Positions 7,824 to 14,768 of a stretch of DNA of 24,585 bases are shown piece after piece. Made by a program: the position numbers and the translations under genes. Numbering within the stretch: position 1 is the first letter of the stretch; the number at the start of each line of letters is the position of its first letter. The DNA comes from Candidatus Poseidoniaceae archaeon (lineage in GTDB: Archaea > Thermoplasmatota > Poseidoniia > Poseidoniales > Poseidoniaceae), in NCBI GenBank assembly GCA_023254445.1, contig JALRLN010000008.1:1-24585 (forward strand), read 5' to 3'. The notes below the pieces were generated by a model that saw only the letters and a list, made by a program, of their open reading frames with translations, was not told the DNA's origin and ran no database searches.

Positions 7824-8459
7824 ATGATGCAAGGAGAGCCGGAAGGCGTGCTCAAGACCGGAACCAGCACCGTGGGGATCACCTTCAACGGAGGAGCCGT
7901 CGTCGGCGCAGACCACCGTGCCACGATGGGTCACTTCGTGGCGAACAAGAGCGTCCAGAAGCTCTTCCGCATTGGGGACAACCTGGGGTTGACCACCGCT
8001 GGCTTGGTGGGCCACGCCCAGTCCCTCTCTCGAACCCTCGCGGCCGAAGTCGCACTGTACGAACTCCGCCGGGGGCAACAAATGACGGTCAAGGGCGCTG
8101 CGACGCTGACCGCAAACATCCTCTCCGGGAAACCGCACTGGGTGCAGTTGCTCATCGTCGGTGTGGACGCCGACGGTCCAGCCGTGTACTCAATCGATTC
8201 GGCCGGGGGCTCCATCCCCGACGTCTACTGCGCGACAGGCTCTGGCTCGCCGTACATGTACGGTGTCCTTGAGGACGGGTTCCGCGACGGCATGACCCGC
8301 GACGCGGCCGTCTTGCTCGCGGCGCGCGCCCTGTCCGCGTCCGGCCAGCGTGATGCCGCCAGCGGCAACGGCATGGACCTCGCCGTCATCACACGCAAGG
8401 ACGGGTTCCAACTCGTGCCCGAGGCGGAGATTTCCGCCCTTCTCGCCTCCCACAAGTGA
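7824..8459 (+). CDS. psmB: Proteasome beta subunit (threonine protease)
   Basis: The catalytic subunit of the archaeal 20S proteasome. The protein has a short propeptide (about 13 residues, MMQGEPEGVLKTG) followed by the self-processed active-site threonine at residue 14 in TSTVGITF. With Thr14 as mature Thr1, Asp30 in GADHRATMG is mature Asp17 and Lys46 in ANKSVQKLF is mature Lys33, so the catalytic triad is intact. The SGSP motif near the C-terminal half (CATGSGSPYMYGVLE) and the final LAVITRKDGF strand complete the family pattern. Starts at 7824 and 7827 are both possible; a weak TTCATA about 26 bases before 7824 would suit leaderless transcription. It is followed by the aCPSF1 gene, consistent with a protein- and RNA-turnover cluster. 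Confidence 0.95.
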   Translation: MMQGEPEGVLKTGTSTVGITFNGGAVVGADHRATMGHFVANKSVQKLFRIGDNLGLTTAGLVGHAQSLSRTLAAEVALYELRRGQQMTVKGAATLTANILSGKPHWVQLLIVGVDADGPAVYSIDSAGGSIPDVYCATGSGSPYMYGVLEDGFRDGMTRDAAVLLAARALSASGQRDAASGNGMDLAVITRKDGFQLVPEAEISALLASHK

Positions 8460-8506
8460 GGCCTTCCATTCCCCTGCACTGCGGCCCTTCACGGCCGCAC
8501 GCCGGA

Positions 8507-8513
8507 GAGGTGA
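8507..8513 (+). promoter_or_regulatory. Strong Shine-Dalgarno site of the aCPSF1 gene
   Basis: GAGGTGA, a seven-base match to the anti-SD sequence, ends five bases before the ATG at 8519. It fixes that codon as the start in preference to the GTG at 8456, which overlaps the psmB stop and would add 21 residues with no family similarity. Confidence 0.6.
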
Positions 8514-8518
8514 CCATC

Positions 8519-10420
8519 ATGCGGATGAGCTTCAAGGAACTGAAAGACGAGATCAGCAAGATTGTTCCAAAGCACCTCGAATATGAGGTTGAACTTGAAG
8601 CCGGGGACATCGCCCTCGTGACGAAAGATCCCGCCTCCTTCGCCGATGGGGGGCTGATTGGGCAAATTGCGAAGCGGGTCAAGCGGACCATCGTTTTGCG
8701 ACCGGACCCCTCGATCATGCGCAGCCAAGAGGAGGCGCGGCGGATCATCGACGACGTGTTGCCTGAGACGGCTGGACTCAAGCAGGTGTACTTCGACCCC
8801 TGCCTTCGGGAAATCACCCTCGTCTGCGACGACCCAGGCGAAGCGGTGGGGCGTCGAGGTGCGGTGCTCAACGAGGTCCGTGACAGCACCGGGTGGTTGG
8901 TGCGTGTGGAGCGAACCGCTCCTGTGGTCTCCAAAACCATCCACGACATCCGGGGCTACCGTGAAACCAAGGCCGACGAACGTCGGAAACTGCTGAAGAA
9001 CTTCGGCTTGAACATCCACCGCCCAACCCGACCTGGCGCCACATGGGCCCGTGTCACTGCGCTTGGATCCTACCGGGAAGTTGGTCGAGCGTGCCACCTT
9101 GTCACCACGAACGAATCCCGCGTGATGATCGACGTCGGTGTGAACATCGCGAGCGACACCGACCCGATGCCGTATTTCACGGCCCCAGAGGCCCTCCCCT
9201 TGGACAAATTGGATGCCGTGGTGCTGACCCACGCGCACCTCGACCATGCGGGCATGTTGCCTGTGCTGTTCCGCTACGGGTACCGCGGCCCGGTGTACTG
9301 CACGCCTCCGACCCGAGACCTGATGCTGTTGCTGCAAACGGATTTCCTGAAAGTTGGCGGTGCTGAGGGCAAGCGCGCCCCGTACAGCATGGAGGACATC
9401 CGTCAATGCATGCTGCACGTTGTGGACGTCGATTGGAGCAAAACCACCGACATCACTCCAGACGTGAAGCTCACCTTCGAGAACGCAGGGCACATCCTCG
9501 GGTCCTCTGCCGTGCACCTCAACATCGCCGACGGCAAGCACAACATCGTCTTCAGCGGCGACCAAAAGTACGAGAAATCGTGGTTGTTCGATGCAGCAAA
9601 CGTCAGGTTCCCCCGCTGTGAAACGCTGGTCATTGAATCCACGTACGGCGCCAGCGGGGATTACCAACCCACGCGAGAAGAAGCCACGATGGAACTCCAA
9701 GACATCGTCACGCGGACCATTGAACGGGGAGGGAAGCTCATTTGTCCTGTGTTCGCTGTGGGGCGGTCCCAAGAAGTGATGATCGCCATCGACGACCTGT
9801 TCCGTTCTGGAAAGGTGAAACCTGTCCCTGTGTGGCTGGACGGGATGATTCAGGAAGCAACCGCCATCCATGCTTCGCACCCCGATTACCTCACGAGCAG
9901 CCTTCGACGCTCGCTGCTGACCGATGACGGAAAGAACCCCTTCACGTCGGAGTGGTTCCGCCCCGTTCAAGGGCGCGACTTGCGTGAATCCATCATCATG
10001 GACACCAACCCCTGCATCGTGCTGGCGACGTCGGGAATGCTGAACGGTGGCCCTGTCATGGAGTACTTCAAAAACTGGGCCTCAGAAACCAGAAACTCAC
10101 TTTGTTTCGTTGGCTATCAAGCCGAAGGGACCCTTGGTCGCCGACTTCAGAAGGGCTTTGGGGAAGTCCCAATGATCATCGATGGCCGGACCGAGATGGT
10201 CAAGATTGGCTGCGAGATGGTCACCATCGACGGTTTCAGCGGTCATTCAGACCGTCGTCAGTTGCTCGACTTTGTGGATCAGATGAGCCCCACGCCGAAG
10301 GCGATCGTGTGCCACCATGGCGATTACCACAAGTGCAACGAACTTGGAAAAACGCTCCGCGAGCGGTACCGCTGCCGAACGTACGCGCCCAAGAACCTCG
10401 AGACCGTTCGGCTGTTTTGA
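8519..10420 (+). CDS. KH-domain/beta-CASP metallo-beta-lactamase ribonuclease (aCPSF1 / FttA type)
   Basis: A 633-residue archaeal homologue of CPSF73, the usual length for aCPSF1. This enzyme cleaves nascent RNA 3' ends and acts as the archaeal transcription termination factor. The first ~145 residues form two KH-like domains (FKELKDEISKIVPK, then CDDPGEAVGRRGAVLNEVR with the nucleic-acid-binding loop). The metallo-beta-lactamase core follows (RVTALGSYREVGRACHL), with motif 2 THAHLDHAG (His238, His240, Asp242, His243), motif 3 NAGHILGSSAVH and motif 4 FSGDQKY. The beta-CASP part has ESTYG, PVFAVGRSQEVM, ATSGMLNGGPVMEYF, the late SGHSDRRQL and the terminal HHGD. All metal ligands appear intact. 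Its stop touches the stop of an opposing micro-ORF (TGATCA). Confidence 0.95.
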   Translation: MRMSFKELKDEISKIVPKHLEYEVELEAGDIALVTKDPASFADGGLIGQIAKRVKRTIVLRPDPSIMRSQEEARRIIDDVLPETAGLKQVYFDPCLREITLVCDDPGEAVGRRGAVLNEVRDSTGWLVRVERTAPVVSKTIHDIRGYRETKADERRKLLKNFGLNIHRPTRPGATWARVTALGSYREVGRACHLVTTNESRVMIDVGVNIASDTDPMPYFTAPEALPLDKLDAVVLTHAHLDHAGMLPVLFRYGYRGPVYCTPPTRDLMLLLQTDFLKVGGAEGKRAPYSMEDIRQCMLHVVDVDWSKTTDITPDVKLTFENAGHILGSSAVHLNIADGKHNIVFSGDQKYEKSWLFDAANVRFPRCETLVIESTYGASGDYQPTREEATMELQDIVTRTIERGGKLICPVFAVGRSQEVMIAIDDLFRSGKVKPVPVWLDGMIQEATAIHASHPDYLTSSLRRSLLTDDGKNPFTSEWFRPVQGRDLRESIIMDTNPCIVLATSGMLNGGPVMEYFKNWASETRNSLCFVGYQAEGTLGRRLQKGFGEVPMIIDGRTEMVKIGCEMVTIDGFSGHSDRRQLLDFVDQMSPTPKAIVCHHGDYHKCNELGKTLRERYRCRTYAPKNLETVRLF

Positions 10421-10528
10421 TCACAGCATTGGTTCACCGCACTCGGGGCATGGGATGCCGGGAAGGAACACGCCGGCTTGGTAGCCGCAATTGAGGCACT
10501 GTGAACCGACGATGTCGTCGAAGACCAT
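10421..10528 (-). CDS. 35-residue zinc-ribbon microprotein
   Basis: A short ORF with ATG at 10526-10528 and TGA at 10421-10423. It opens MVFDDIVGSQCLNCGYQAG and continues to CPECGEPML. Two CxxC knuckles 13 residues apart (Cys11/Cys14 and Cys27/Cys30), each followed by Gly, make a complete minimal zinc ribbon, unlikely to arise by chance in a noncoding frame. A TAA lies in frame one codon upstream of the ATG, so the ORF cannot be much longer. It sits 38 bases downstream of the HAD gene in the same direction and ends with its stop directly touching the aCPSF1 stop. Function unknown; short zinc ribbons often mediate protein or nucleic-acid contacts. Expression is not proven. Confidence 0.6.
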   Translation of the reverse strand: MVFDDIVGSQCLNCGYQAGVFLPGIPCPECGEPML

Positions 10529-10566
10529 GCGTTAGTGTGTGTGGTCGAGGGCTATGAAGCCAACGT

Positions 10567-11325
10567 TCAACGAAGGCCGTGCATGGTCATCACCTTCAGG
10601 ACCTCACGAAGGTCAAGCGTGGTGATGGCCTCCTTCGCATAGGCCAGGGGTCGGTCGTCCCAGGGATTGAAGCAAATCGGGAGGCCGGAGGATTGGAACA
10701 TCCCAATGTCGCCGGCAGAATCCCCCACCGACACCGTGCGGTCCTTGCTGATCCCCAACCGTCGTTGGAGCATCGAGACGATGGCACCCTTTCCGTTCAT
10801 CTGCACTTGATAACGGCCAAGAGGGCGGAGCGACCCACCTTCGTCCTCGCCCAAACGTGGGAGCCATCCATTTGTGAAGACGTGCAACTTCGTGTCCAGC
10901 CCAGCATGAGCGTACCTCGATTCGATGCCGCCCCACCGTCGCCGCCACCTTTCGCTGCTCGGAAACCGTGCCGCGATGCGGTGTGCGGTGACGTGAACAC
11001 CGCCGCTGACGATCGCGACGGCCCATCCCTCGTCCAACGTTGTGCCGATGAGGGTGTCCATCCCGTCCATCAGCGGAGCCCGTTCGAGGATGGCGTCAAG
11101 GTGGTGGGCGTTGGCAGGTGTGTTGAACTTCGAACGGAAGGCTTCCTCAATGAGGCCAAGGTCTTCTTTGATCCACATCCATTCATCAAGCAGGCCTTGG
11201 TTGTATGCAGCAAAGGACGCATCGTTGTTCGTGTCAAGAGCGTCGTAGACCACTTGCCACGTGGACAGGTGGTTGACGAGCACCCGGTCCATGTCCAGGC
11301 ACAGCAGTCCTGCATGCTGCGGCAT
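10567..11325 (-). CDS. HAD-superfamily phosphatase, phosphoserine-phosphatase-like
   Basis: A 252-residue haloacid-dehalogenase hydrolase. Motif I is LDMDRVLV (nucleophile Asp11 and acid/base Asp13), motif II VSGGV after a strand, motif III the lysine of MNGKGAIVSML, and motif IV VGDSAGDIGMF with the metal-binding aspartates. The segment after motif I (STWQVVYDALDTNN, later GLLDEWMWIKEDLG) resembles the helical cap of SerB-like archaeal HAD proteins, so a small phosphomonoester such as phosphoserine is the natural guess. Motif I has Arg where Gly is usual (DxDG), a mild oddity. The ATG at 11325 lies two bases after the stop of the glycosyltransferase-like gene, indicating co-transcription. 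Substrate undetermined. Confidence 0.85.
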   Translation of the reverse strand: MPQHAGLLCLDMDRVLVNHLSTWQVVYDALDTNNDASFAAYNQGLLDEWMWIKEDLGLIEEAFRSKFNTPANAHHLDAILERAPLMDGMDTLIGTTLDEGWAVAIVSGGVHVTAHRIAARFPSSERWRRRWGGIESRYAHAGLDTKLHVFTNGWLPRLGEDEGGSLRPLGRYQVQMNGKGAIVSMLQRRLGISKDRTVSVGDSAGDIGMFQSSGLPICFNPWDDRPLAYAKEAITTLDLREVLKVMTMHGLR

Positions 11326-11327
11326 CG

Positions 11328-12164
11328 TCAGGCCACTCCTCGATCGCTTTCCACCTGATGCTGAAGGCCAGCCACTTGCTTCTCCATGATCCAGAGCAAC
11401 AACGCAGCCATCAGGGCGAACAAACCGACCAAGGTCACGGCCACGGTGGCCAACGTCACCGCGAGGGATGAGGAATTGAGTTCTCGGAATTGGTCGATGA
11501 CGGATTCGGAGAGCATGATGCCAACCACGAACAGCGTCAATCCGGGCACGCCAATCAGGATGAGCGGATGCTTCGATTCAAGCATCCAGAGGAACATCTG
11601 GGCGAAACGTGATGCGCTCGCCAACGATTGCGCTTCGCGAATCGGAGGCGGGGCAGAATGACGAACGACGCGGACAACGAGGTCGTCGGGGAAGTCCATG
11701 GCCGTGGCCAAGGGGCCGAGGGCCACCAAGGCCTGCAGGCCTGCATCGCTGACCATCAGGTGATGCACATCGGCCTCAAGCAGCACCACGTCTTCTGGCG
11801 GTCCTGCATCCGGGCCCAATCGGAGGGAGACGTGCACGTCCCAGCGCTCATGCAAGCGGTTCAAGGAGAGCGGGAGGTCGCGCAGCCTCCACGTCCCATC
11901 GACGCGAATGAACAACGTGCGATCGGCGTGCGCAAGGCCACCGTCCCGAAGTGTGGCCATCAGCCCGAACGGCGTAAGGGGTTCGTCCTTCATCGACAAC
12001 ACGGGGCAGTTGACCTGCTCCGCCAATTCGCGCGTCTTGTCGGTCGATTCGAGGTCAATCAGGACGACGTCATCCACCGATTCACGGGAGCGGACGATCA
12101 TCGACACGACCCGCAACTCAAGGTTGGCCCCAATGAGGACCAACCTGTGACGCGGTCCATCCAT
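11328..12164 (-). CDS. Degenerate glycosyltransferase-2-like membrane protein
   Basis: A 278-residue protein whose first half follows the GT-A fold order: RVVSMIVRSRESVDDVVLID, then LESTDKTRELAEQ in the place of the usual DDGSTDxT loop, a strand around NCPVLSMK, and TLFIRVDGTWRL where a GT2 enzyme has its DxD metal site. The sugar-nucleotide motifs are eroded (no DxD), so catalysis is doubtful. Two hydrophobic segments near the C-terminus (HPLILIGVPGLTLFVVGIML and VTLATVAVTLVGLFALMAAL) resemble the membrane tail of archaeal dolichyl-phosphate-mannose-synthase-like proteins. The ATG at 12164 is chosen because the 104 codons upstream have no similarity and are antisense to the neighbouring GT2 gene. 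It is divergent from that enzyme and directly upstream of the HAD gene. Confidence 0.65.
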   Translation of the reverse strand: MDGPRHRLVLIGANLELRVVSMIVRSRESVDDVVLIDLESTDKTRELAEQVNCPVLSMKDEPLTPFGLMATLRDGGLAHADRTLFIRVDGTWRLRDLPLSLNRLHERWDVHVSLRLGPDAGPPEDVVLLEADVHHLMVSDAGLQALVALGPLATAMDFPDDLVVRVVRHSAPPPIREAQSLASASRFAQMFLWMLESKHPLILIGVPGLTLFVVGIMLSESVIDQFRELNSSSLAVTLATVAVTLVGLFALMAALLLWIMEKQVAGLQHQVESDRGVA

Positions 12165-12225
12165 GGCATGATCTCGGGACGGTTGAGGCTTTGAACACTC
12201 GGCCGTGCGGTGGTCCTCACGATGG

Positions 12226-12233
12226 CATATGTA
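12226..12233 (+). promoter_or_regulatory. TATA-like box for the GT2 gene
   Basis: CATATGTA, an AT-rich island in a GC-rich divergent spacer, is centred about 27 bases before the GTG at 12256. That is the spacing expected if transcription begins at the start codon (leaderless mRNA). Inferred from position and composition only. Confidence 0.5.
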
Positions 12234-12255
12234 CCCCGTTCGTTGACCGCCGTCC

Positions 12256-13152
12256 GTGTGGGGGGGATGCACGCTACAGGTGGTTGTCCCCACCAAGAAC
12301 GAGGCCCTGCACCTCGCTTCTGTGATCGACGGAATGCCTCCAGAGGTCGACCGCATCGTGGTGGTTGACGATGGATCTACGGACGGTTCGGCCACCGTGG
12401 CCCGAAATGCAGACGACCTGCACCGGGTTGATGTCGTGGAGGCACGCGGGCACGGCGTCGGTGCGGCCGTCGCCACCGGCTACGCTCACGCCGTGCAGGC
12501 CATGCCCGACAACGCGCTCATTGCCGTCATGGACGGAGACGGTCAGATGGATCCAGAGGACCTGCTCCCCATGTGCGATTACCTGCTCGCCCATGACTTC
12601 GATGTGGTGAAGGGGGACCGGCGTGGCGGGCGCGGGCATCGGACGATCATGCCCATGCGCCGTCGATTGGCCAACGCGGGGATGTCCTTCCTCACCGGCC
12701 TCGCTTCAGGACGGCCTGTCTCGGACGCGCAGTGCGGTTTCGTGGTCGTGCGTGCATCGGTGCTGAGGCGGACGGCCGATGACCCGGTGTGGCCGGGGTA
12801 CGGCTACGTGAACCACCGCTTCATTCGATGGTCGAGGCACGGCCTCAGGGTTGGCCATCATCCGGTATCGACCCGGTACGGGACGGAACAGTCCGGCGTG
12901 CGACCGCTCCGATTCCTCGTCTCCGTTGGCAGGATGCTTGTGGCTGAACACCACGCTCGGGCCTGGTCCACGATGGTCAACGGACCCTACCGGTTGACGA
13001 TGCTGGCGGCCTTCCTCCTCTACCTTGGTGGCTGGGTCCTCGGCGCGATTGGAGCATGGCATTGGATGCCGGTGGCATGGCTTGGCGCTCACCTGCTGGA
13101 CCGCACCGCGCACCGGGTTCGTCGGGCAACGAGGTCGTCGCAGGCTGCCTGA
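12256..13152 (+). CDS. Family 2 glycosyltransferase, dolichyl-phosphate-mannosyltransferase-like
   Basis: A 298-residue GT-A glycosyltransferase that probably moves a sugar from a nucleotide donor to a polyprenyl phosphate or glycan. It shows the opening VVVPTKNEALHL, VVVDDGSTDGSATVA, the ARGHGVGAAVATGYAHA loop, the metal-binding DxD as MDGDGQMDPEDL (Asp93/Asp95) and the acceptor-side DAQCGFVVVRASVL. A hydrophobic segment near residues 250-272 (LTMLAAFLLYLGGWVLGAIGA) would hold it at the membrane. The frame closes at a TGA 12 bases upstream, so the GTG at 12256 is the only start that preserves the fold. Head-to-head with a degenerate GT2-like gene; the pair may share a glycan or lipid-linked sugar pathway, which is inference. 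Confidence 0.88.
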   Translation: MWGGCTLQVVVPTKNEALHLASVIDGMPPEVDRIVVVDDGSTDGSATVARNADDLHRVDVVEARGHGVGAAVATGYAHAVQAMPDNALIAVMDGDGQMDPEDLLPMCDYLLAHDFDVVKGDRRGGRGHRTIMPMRRRLANAGMSFLTGLASGRPVSDAQCGFVVVRASVLRRTADDPVWPGYGYVNHRFIRWSRHGLRVGHHPVSTRYGTEQSGVRPLRFLVSVGRMLVAEHHARAWSTMVNGPYRLTMLAAFLLYLGGWVLGAIGAWHWMPVAWLGAHLLDRTAHRVRRATRSSQAA

Positions 13153-13214
13153 TGCGTGCCCAAGCACAGCGACGAATCAACCTCGCTGTGGTCGACTCCT
13201 CCGCGAAAATTTGG

Positions 13215-13289
13215 TGGGCGCGCCAGGATTTGAACCTGGGTCCAGGCGTCCCAAACGCCCGATGATAGGCCAAGCTACACCACGTGCCC
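13215..13289 (-). tRNA. tRNA-Pro (anticodon TGG)
   Basis: Read on the minus strand, the 75-base cloverleaf has acceptor GGGCACG/CGCGCCC, a five-pair anticodon stem GGGCG/CGCCT around the loop TTTGGGA (anticodon TGG), a four-base variable region, a T stem CCAGG/CCTGG with loop TTCAAAT, and discriminator A. The next three bases read CCA, so the tail may be encoded. The acceptor has one A-C mismatch (positions 5 and 68). TTGAAACG centred about 27 bases upstream (13313-13320) is a possible weak TATA box. Confidence 0.93.
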
Positions 13290-13322
13290 GTGGTCCCCGG
13301 CGTGGGCATGCACGTTTCAACC

Positions 13323-13763
13323 TCACCGTTCCTCAAGCAGCCTCCATCGTGCTCCACCCTCATGCAGCACCAACCCCGCCGAGGATGCGTGTTCGAGCAC
13401 ATCCATCGCCGCCACCGGTTCGCCGGCACGGCGAAGGGCGTCGGCCACATGCTCGACGTCAAGCCGCCCTTCCCCGTCGGCCACCTGCCGCAGGAGCCCC
13501 AACCACGCGCTCGGGCCACGGCCCTCACGTGGCCGTTGAGCAGGCACAGCATCCAAGCGTCGAGCGAGGTCGTCCCTCAAGTCCTCGGGTGTGTTGGCAA
13601 GCGTCACCATCCGCTGAAGTTCCGCAGCGTTCGCTGCTTCCGCATGAACCGGGAAGGGCGGGACGGACCGATGCCCGCACAACGGGCATCGGTGGGCGGG
13701 CACCTTGCTTCCATGGTGCCGACCGCACGAAGGGCACCTGCAGACCAACCAGAGGTGTGCCAT
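13323..13763 (-). CDS. Zinc-ribbon protein with C-terminal helical (winged-helix-like) region
   Basis: A 146-residue protein of unknown function. The N-terminus has a zinc ribbon, CRCPSCGRHH then HRCPLCGHRS, with two CxxC pairs in the first ~35 residues. The rest is mainly helical, with a C-terminal block (AWLGLLRQVADGEGRLDVEHVADALRRAG, then LEHASSAGLVLHEGGARWRLL) whose helix-helix-strand pattern resembles a winged-helix DNA- or RNA-binding domain; a nucleic-acid role is therefore plausible but unproven. The ATG at 13763 is preferred over the GTG at 13775, which overlaps the upstream stop. It follows the PvlArgDC-like gene by eight bases, so the two are likely co-transcribed. The tRNA-Pro gene lies just beyond its stop. 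Confidence 0.65.
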   Translation of the reverse strand: MAHLWLVCRCPSCGRHHGSKVPAHRCPLCGHRSVPPFPVHAEAANAAELQRMVTLANTPEDLRDDLARRLDAVPAQRPREGRGPSAWLGLLRQVADGEGRLDVEHVADALRRAGEPVAAMDVLEHASSAGLVLHEGGARWRLLEER

Positions 13764-13771
13764 GCTGACCC

Positions 13772-14401
13772 TCACAGGGTGAAGTCCGGACGGTCGCCTG
13801 GACGGAGCGCTTTGGCGGCGGGCGCCTTCGTGTCCACCCGACGTTGTGAGGCCTGGATGGCTTCCTGAGCGGTGCGCGTCGCACTGCTGCGAACCGGACC
13901 GGTTCGCTGAGCGCCGAGGTTGTTGAGGGAGTCGGGCAGGATCAACGCTGCGACCGCCACGCCGTGGTGGTCGCGTCCAGCGGTCACCTCATCCACGGCG
14001 AGGTCGAACGATTCCACCTCGAGATCCCTCGACGCGAGGCGCCGCTGGAGGTTTCGACGAAGGTGCAGCGTGGTTTCTTCAAAATCGCCCGCGGTGGTGA
14101 TGGTCGCCACGATGGTGCAGGCTTCGCCTTCTGGCGTTCGTGCTGTGGCATAGGCCACGCCAGCACATGCCGTCGAGCCGTTCCAAGCGTACGCGCTTGC
14201 GACATGGCATTCGACGAGCGAGCCCATGGGGAGCGGTCGGGGTGGCACGGACGTGAAGCCAAGCGGGAGCATGGCACCTTGCATTGGGACGAAGCGCACG
14301 TCGCCGAGCCCGAGGTCAACGAGCGCTTGGTCGAGGGCGTCCTCTGCATTTTCTCCCCAAGGGGCAACCGCCGTCATCAACCATCCATCGGTGGTGCTCA
14401 T
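13772..14401 (-). CDS. Pyruvoyl-dependent arginine decarboxylase-fold protein lacking the cleavage serine
   Basis: A 209-residue protein resembling PvlArgDC, which makes agmatine from arginine for polyamine synthesis. The family layout is visible: LDQALVDLGLGDVRFVPM, then MLPLG, a LPMGSLVECHVASA strand and the GVAYATA strand, an ATITTAGDFEETTLHL helix and GVAVAALIL. In active enzymes the position before the conserved IIPP carries a Ser-Ser pair that self-cleaves to make the pyruvoyl group. Here the corresponding residues are Gly42-Ala43 (PMQGAMLP), so autocleavage should not occur and the protein is probably not a decarboxylase on its own. The last ~45 residues are a low-complexity basic tail. 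ATG at 14401; upstream of the zinc-ribbon gene. Confidence 0.6.
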   Translation of the reverse strand: MSTTDGWLMTAVAPWGENAEDALDQALVDLGLGDVRFVPMQGAMLPLGFTSVPPRPLPMGSLVECHVASAYAWNGSTACAGVAYATARTPEGEACTIVATITTAGDFEETTLHLRRNLQRRLASRDLEVESFDLAVDEVTAGRDHHGVAVAALILPDSLNNLGAQRTGPVRSSATRTAQEAIQASQRRVDTKAPAAKALRPGDRPDFTL

Positions 14402-14452
14402 GGGCGCTCACTGGTGACGCGGGTTCATCAACAGCGTGGTCCTGCTTTCACC

Positions 14453-14767
14453 ATGGCGAAGGGTGCATCTCGACCTTCGTTCGGGGGGAGCGCGCTGCTC
14501 TTGCTCTCCCTCGCCGTCCTCGCCACCTTGATGCTCATCACGCCCTCAACCCCGTTCTTCGAGGGTTTTGCAGGGCGCTTCGCGCTCGTGCTGAGCCTCG
14601 TGGTGATCCTGCTCCTGGCTGGCCTCGCCCTTCGGCCGAGCGAAGCCGCCGAGCGAGGCTCCACGCCGGGGGTCCTTCGGTCTCCGACGGTCCATACGGC
14701 CGCTGCTGACTCCGGGTCGCCTCCAGAAGCGGTCGACCTCTCAGAGCTTGACCTGCCGTTGGTGTGA
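14453..14767 (+). CDS. Small two-transmembrane protein
   Basis: A 104-residue protein I do not recognise. Two hydrophobic helices (ALLLLSLAVLATLMLI and FALVLSLVVILLLAGLAL) are separated by a short polar loop, followed by a ~50-residue polar tail ending in ELDLPLV that should face the cytoplasm. The in-frame region upstream of the ATG at 14453 is antisense to the PvlArgDC-like gene and has different character, so that ATG is the likely start; a GTG about 13 codons earlier is possible. Divergent from the PvlArgDC-like gene; its TGA ends one base from the asnS stop. The sequence suggests no function beyond membrane insertion. Confidence 0.6.
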   Translation: MAKGASRPSFGGSALLLLSLAVLATLMLITPSTPFFEGFAGRFALVLSLVVILLLAGLALRPSEAAERGSTPGVLRSPTVHTAAADSGSPPEAVDLSELDLPLV

Positions 14768-14768
14768 T

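Noticed and set aside
8489..9970. A 493-residue minus-strand frame opposite the aCPSF1 gene
   Set aside because: Antisense to a highly conserved enzyme with all catalytic motifs; no independent support.
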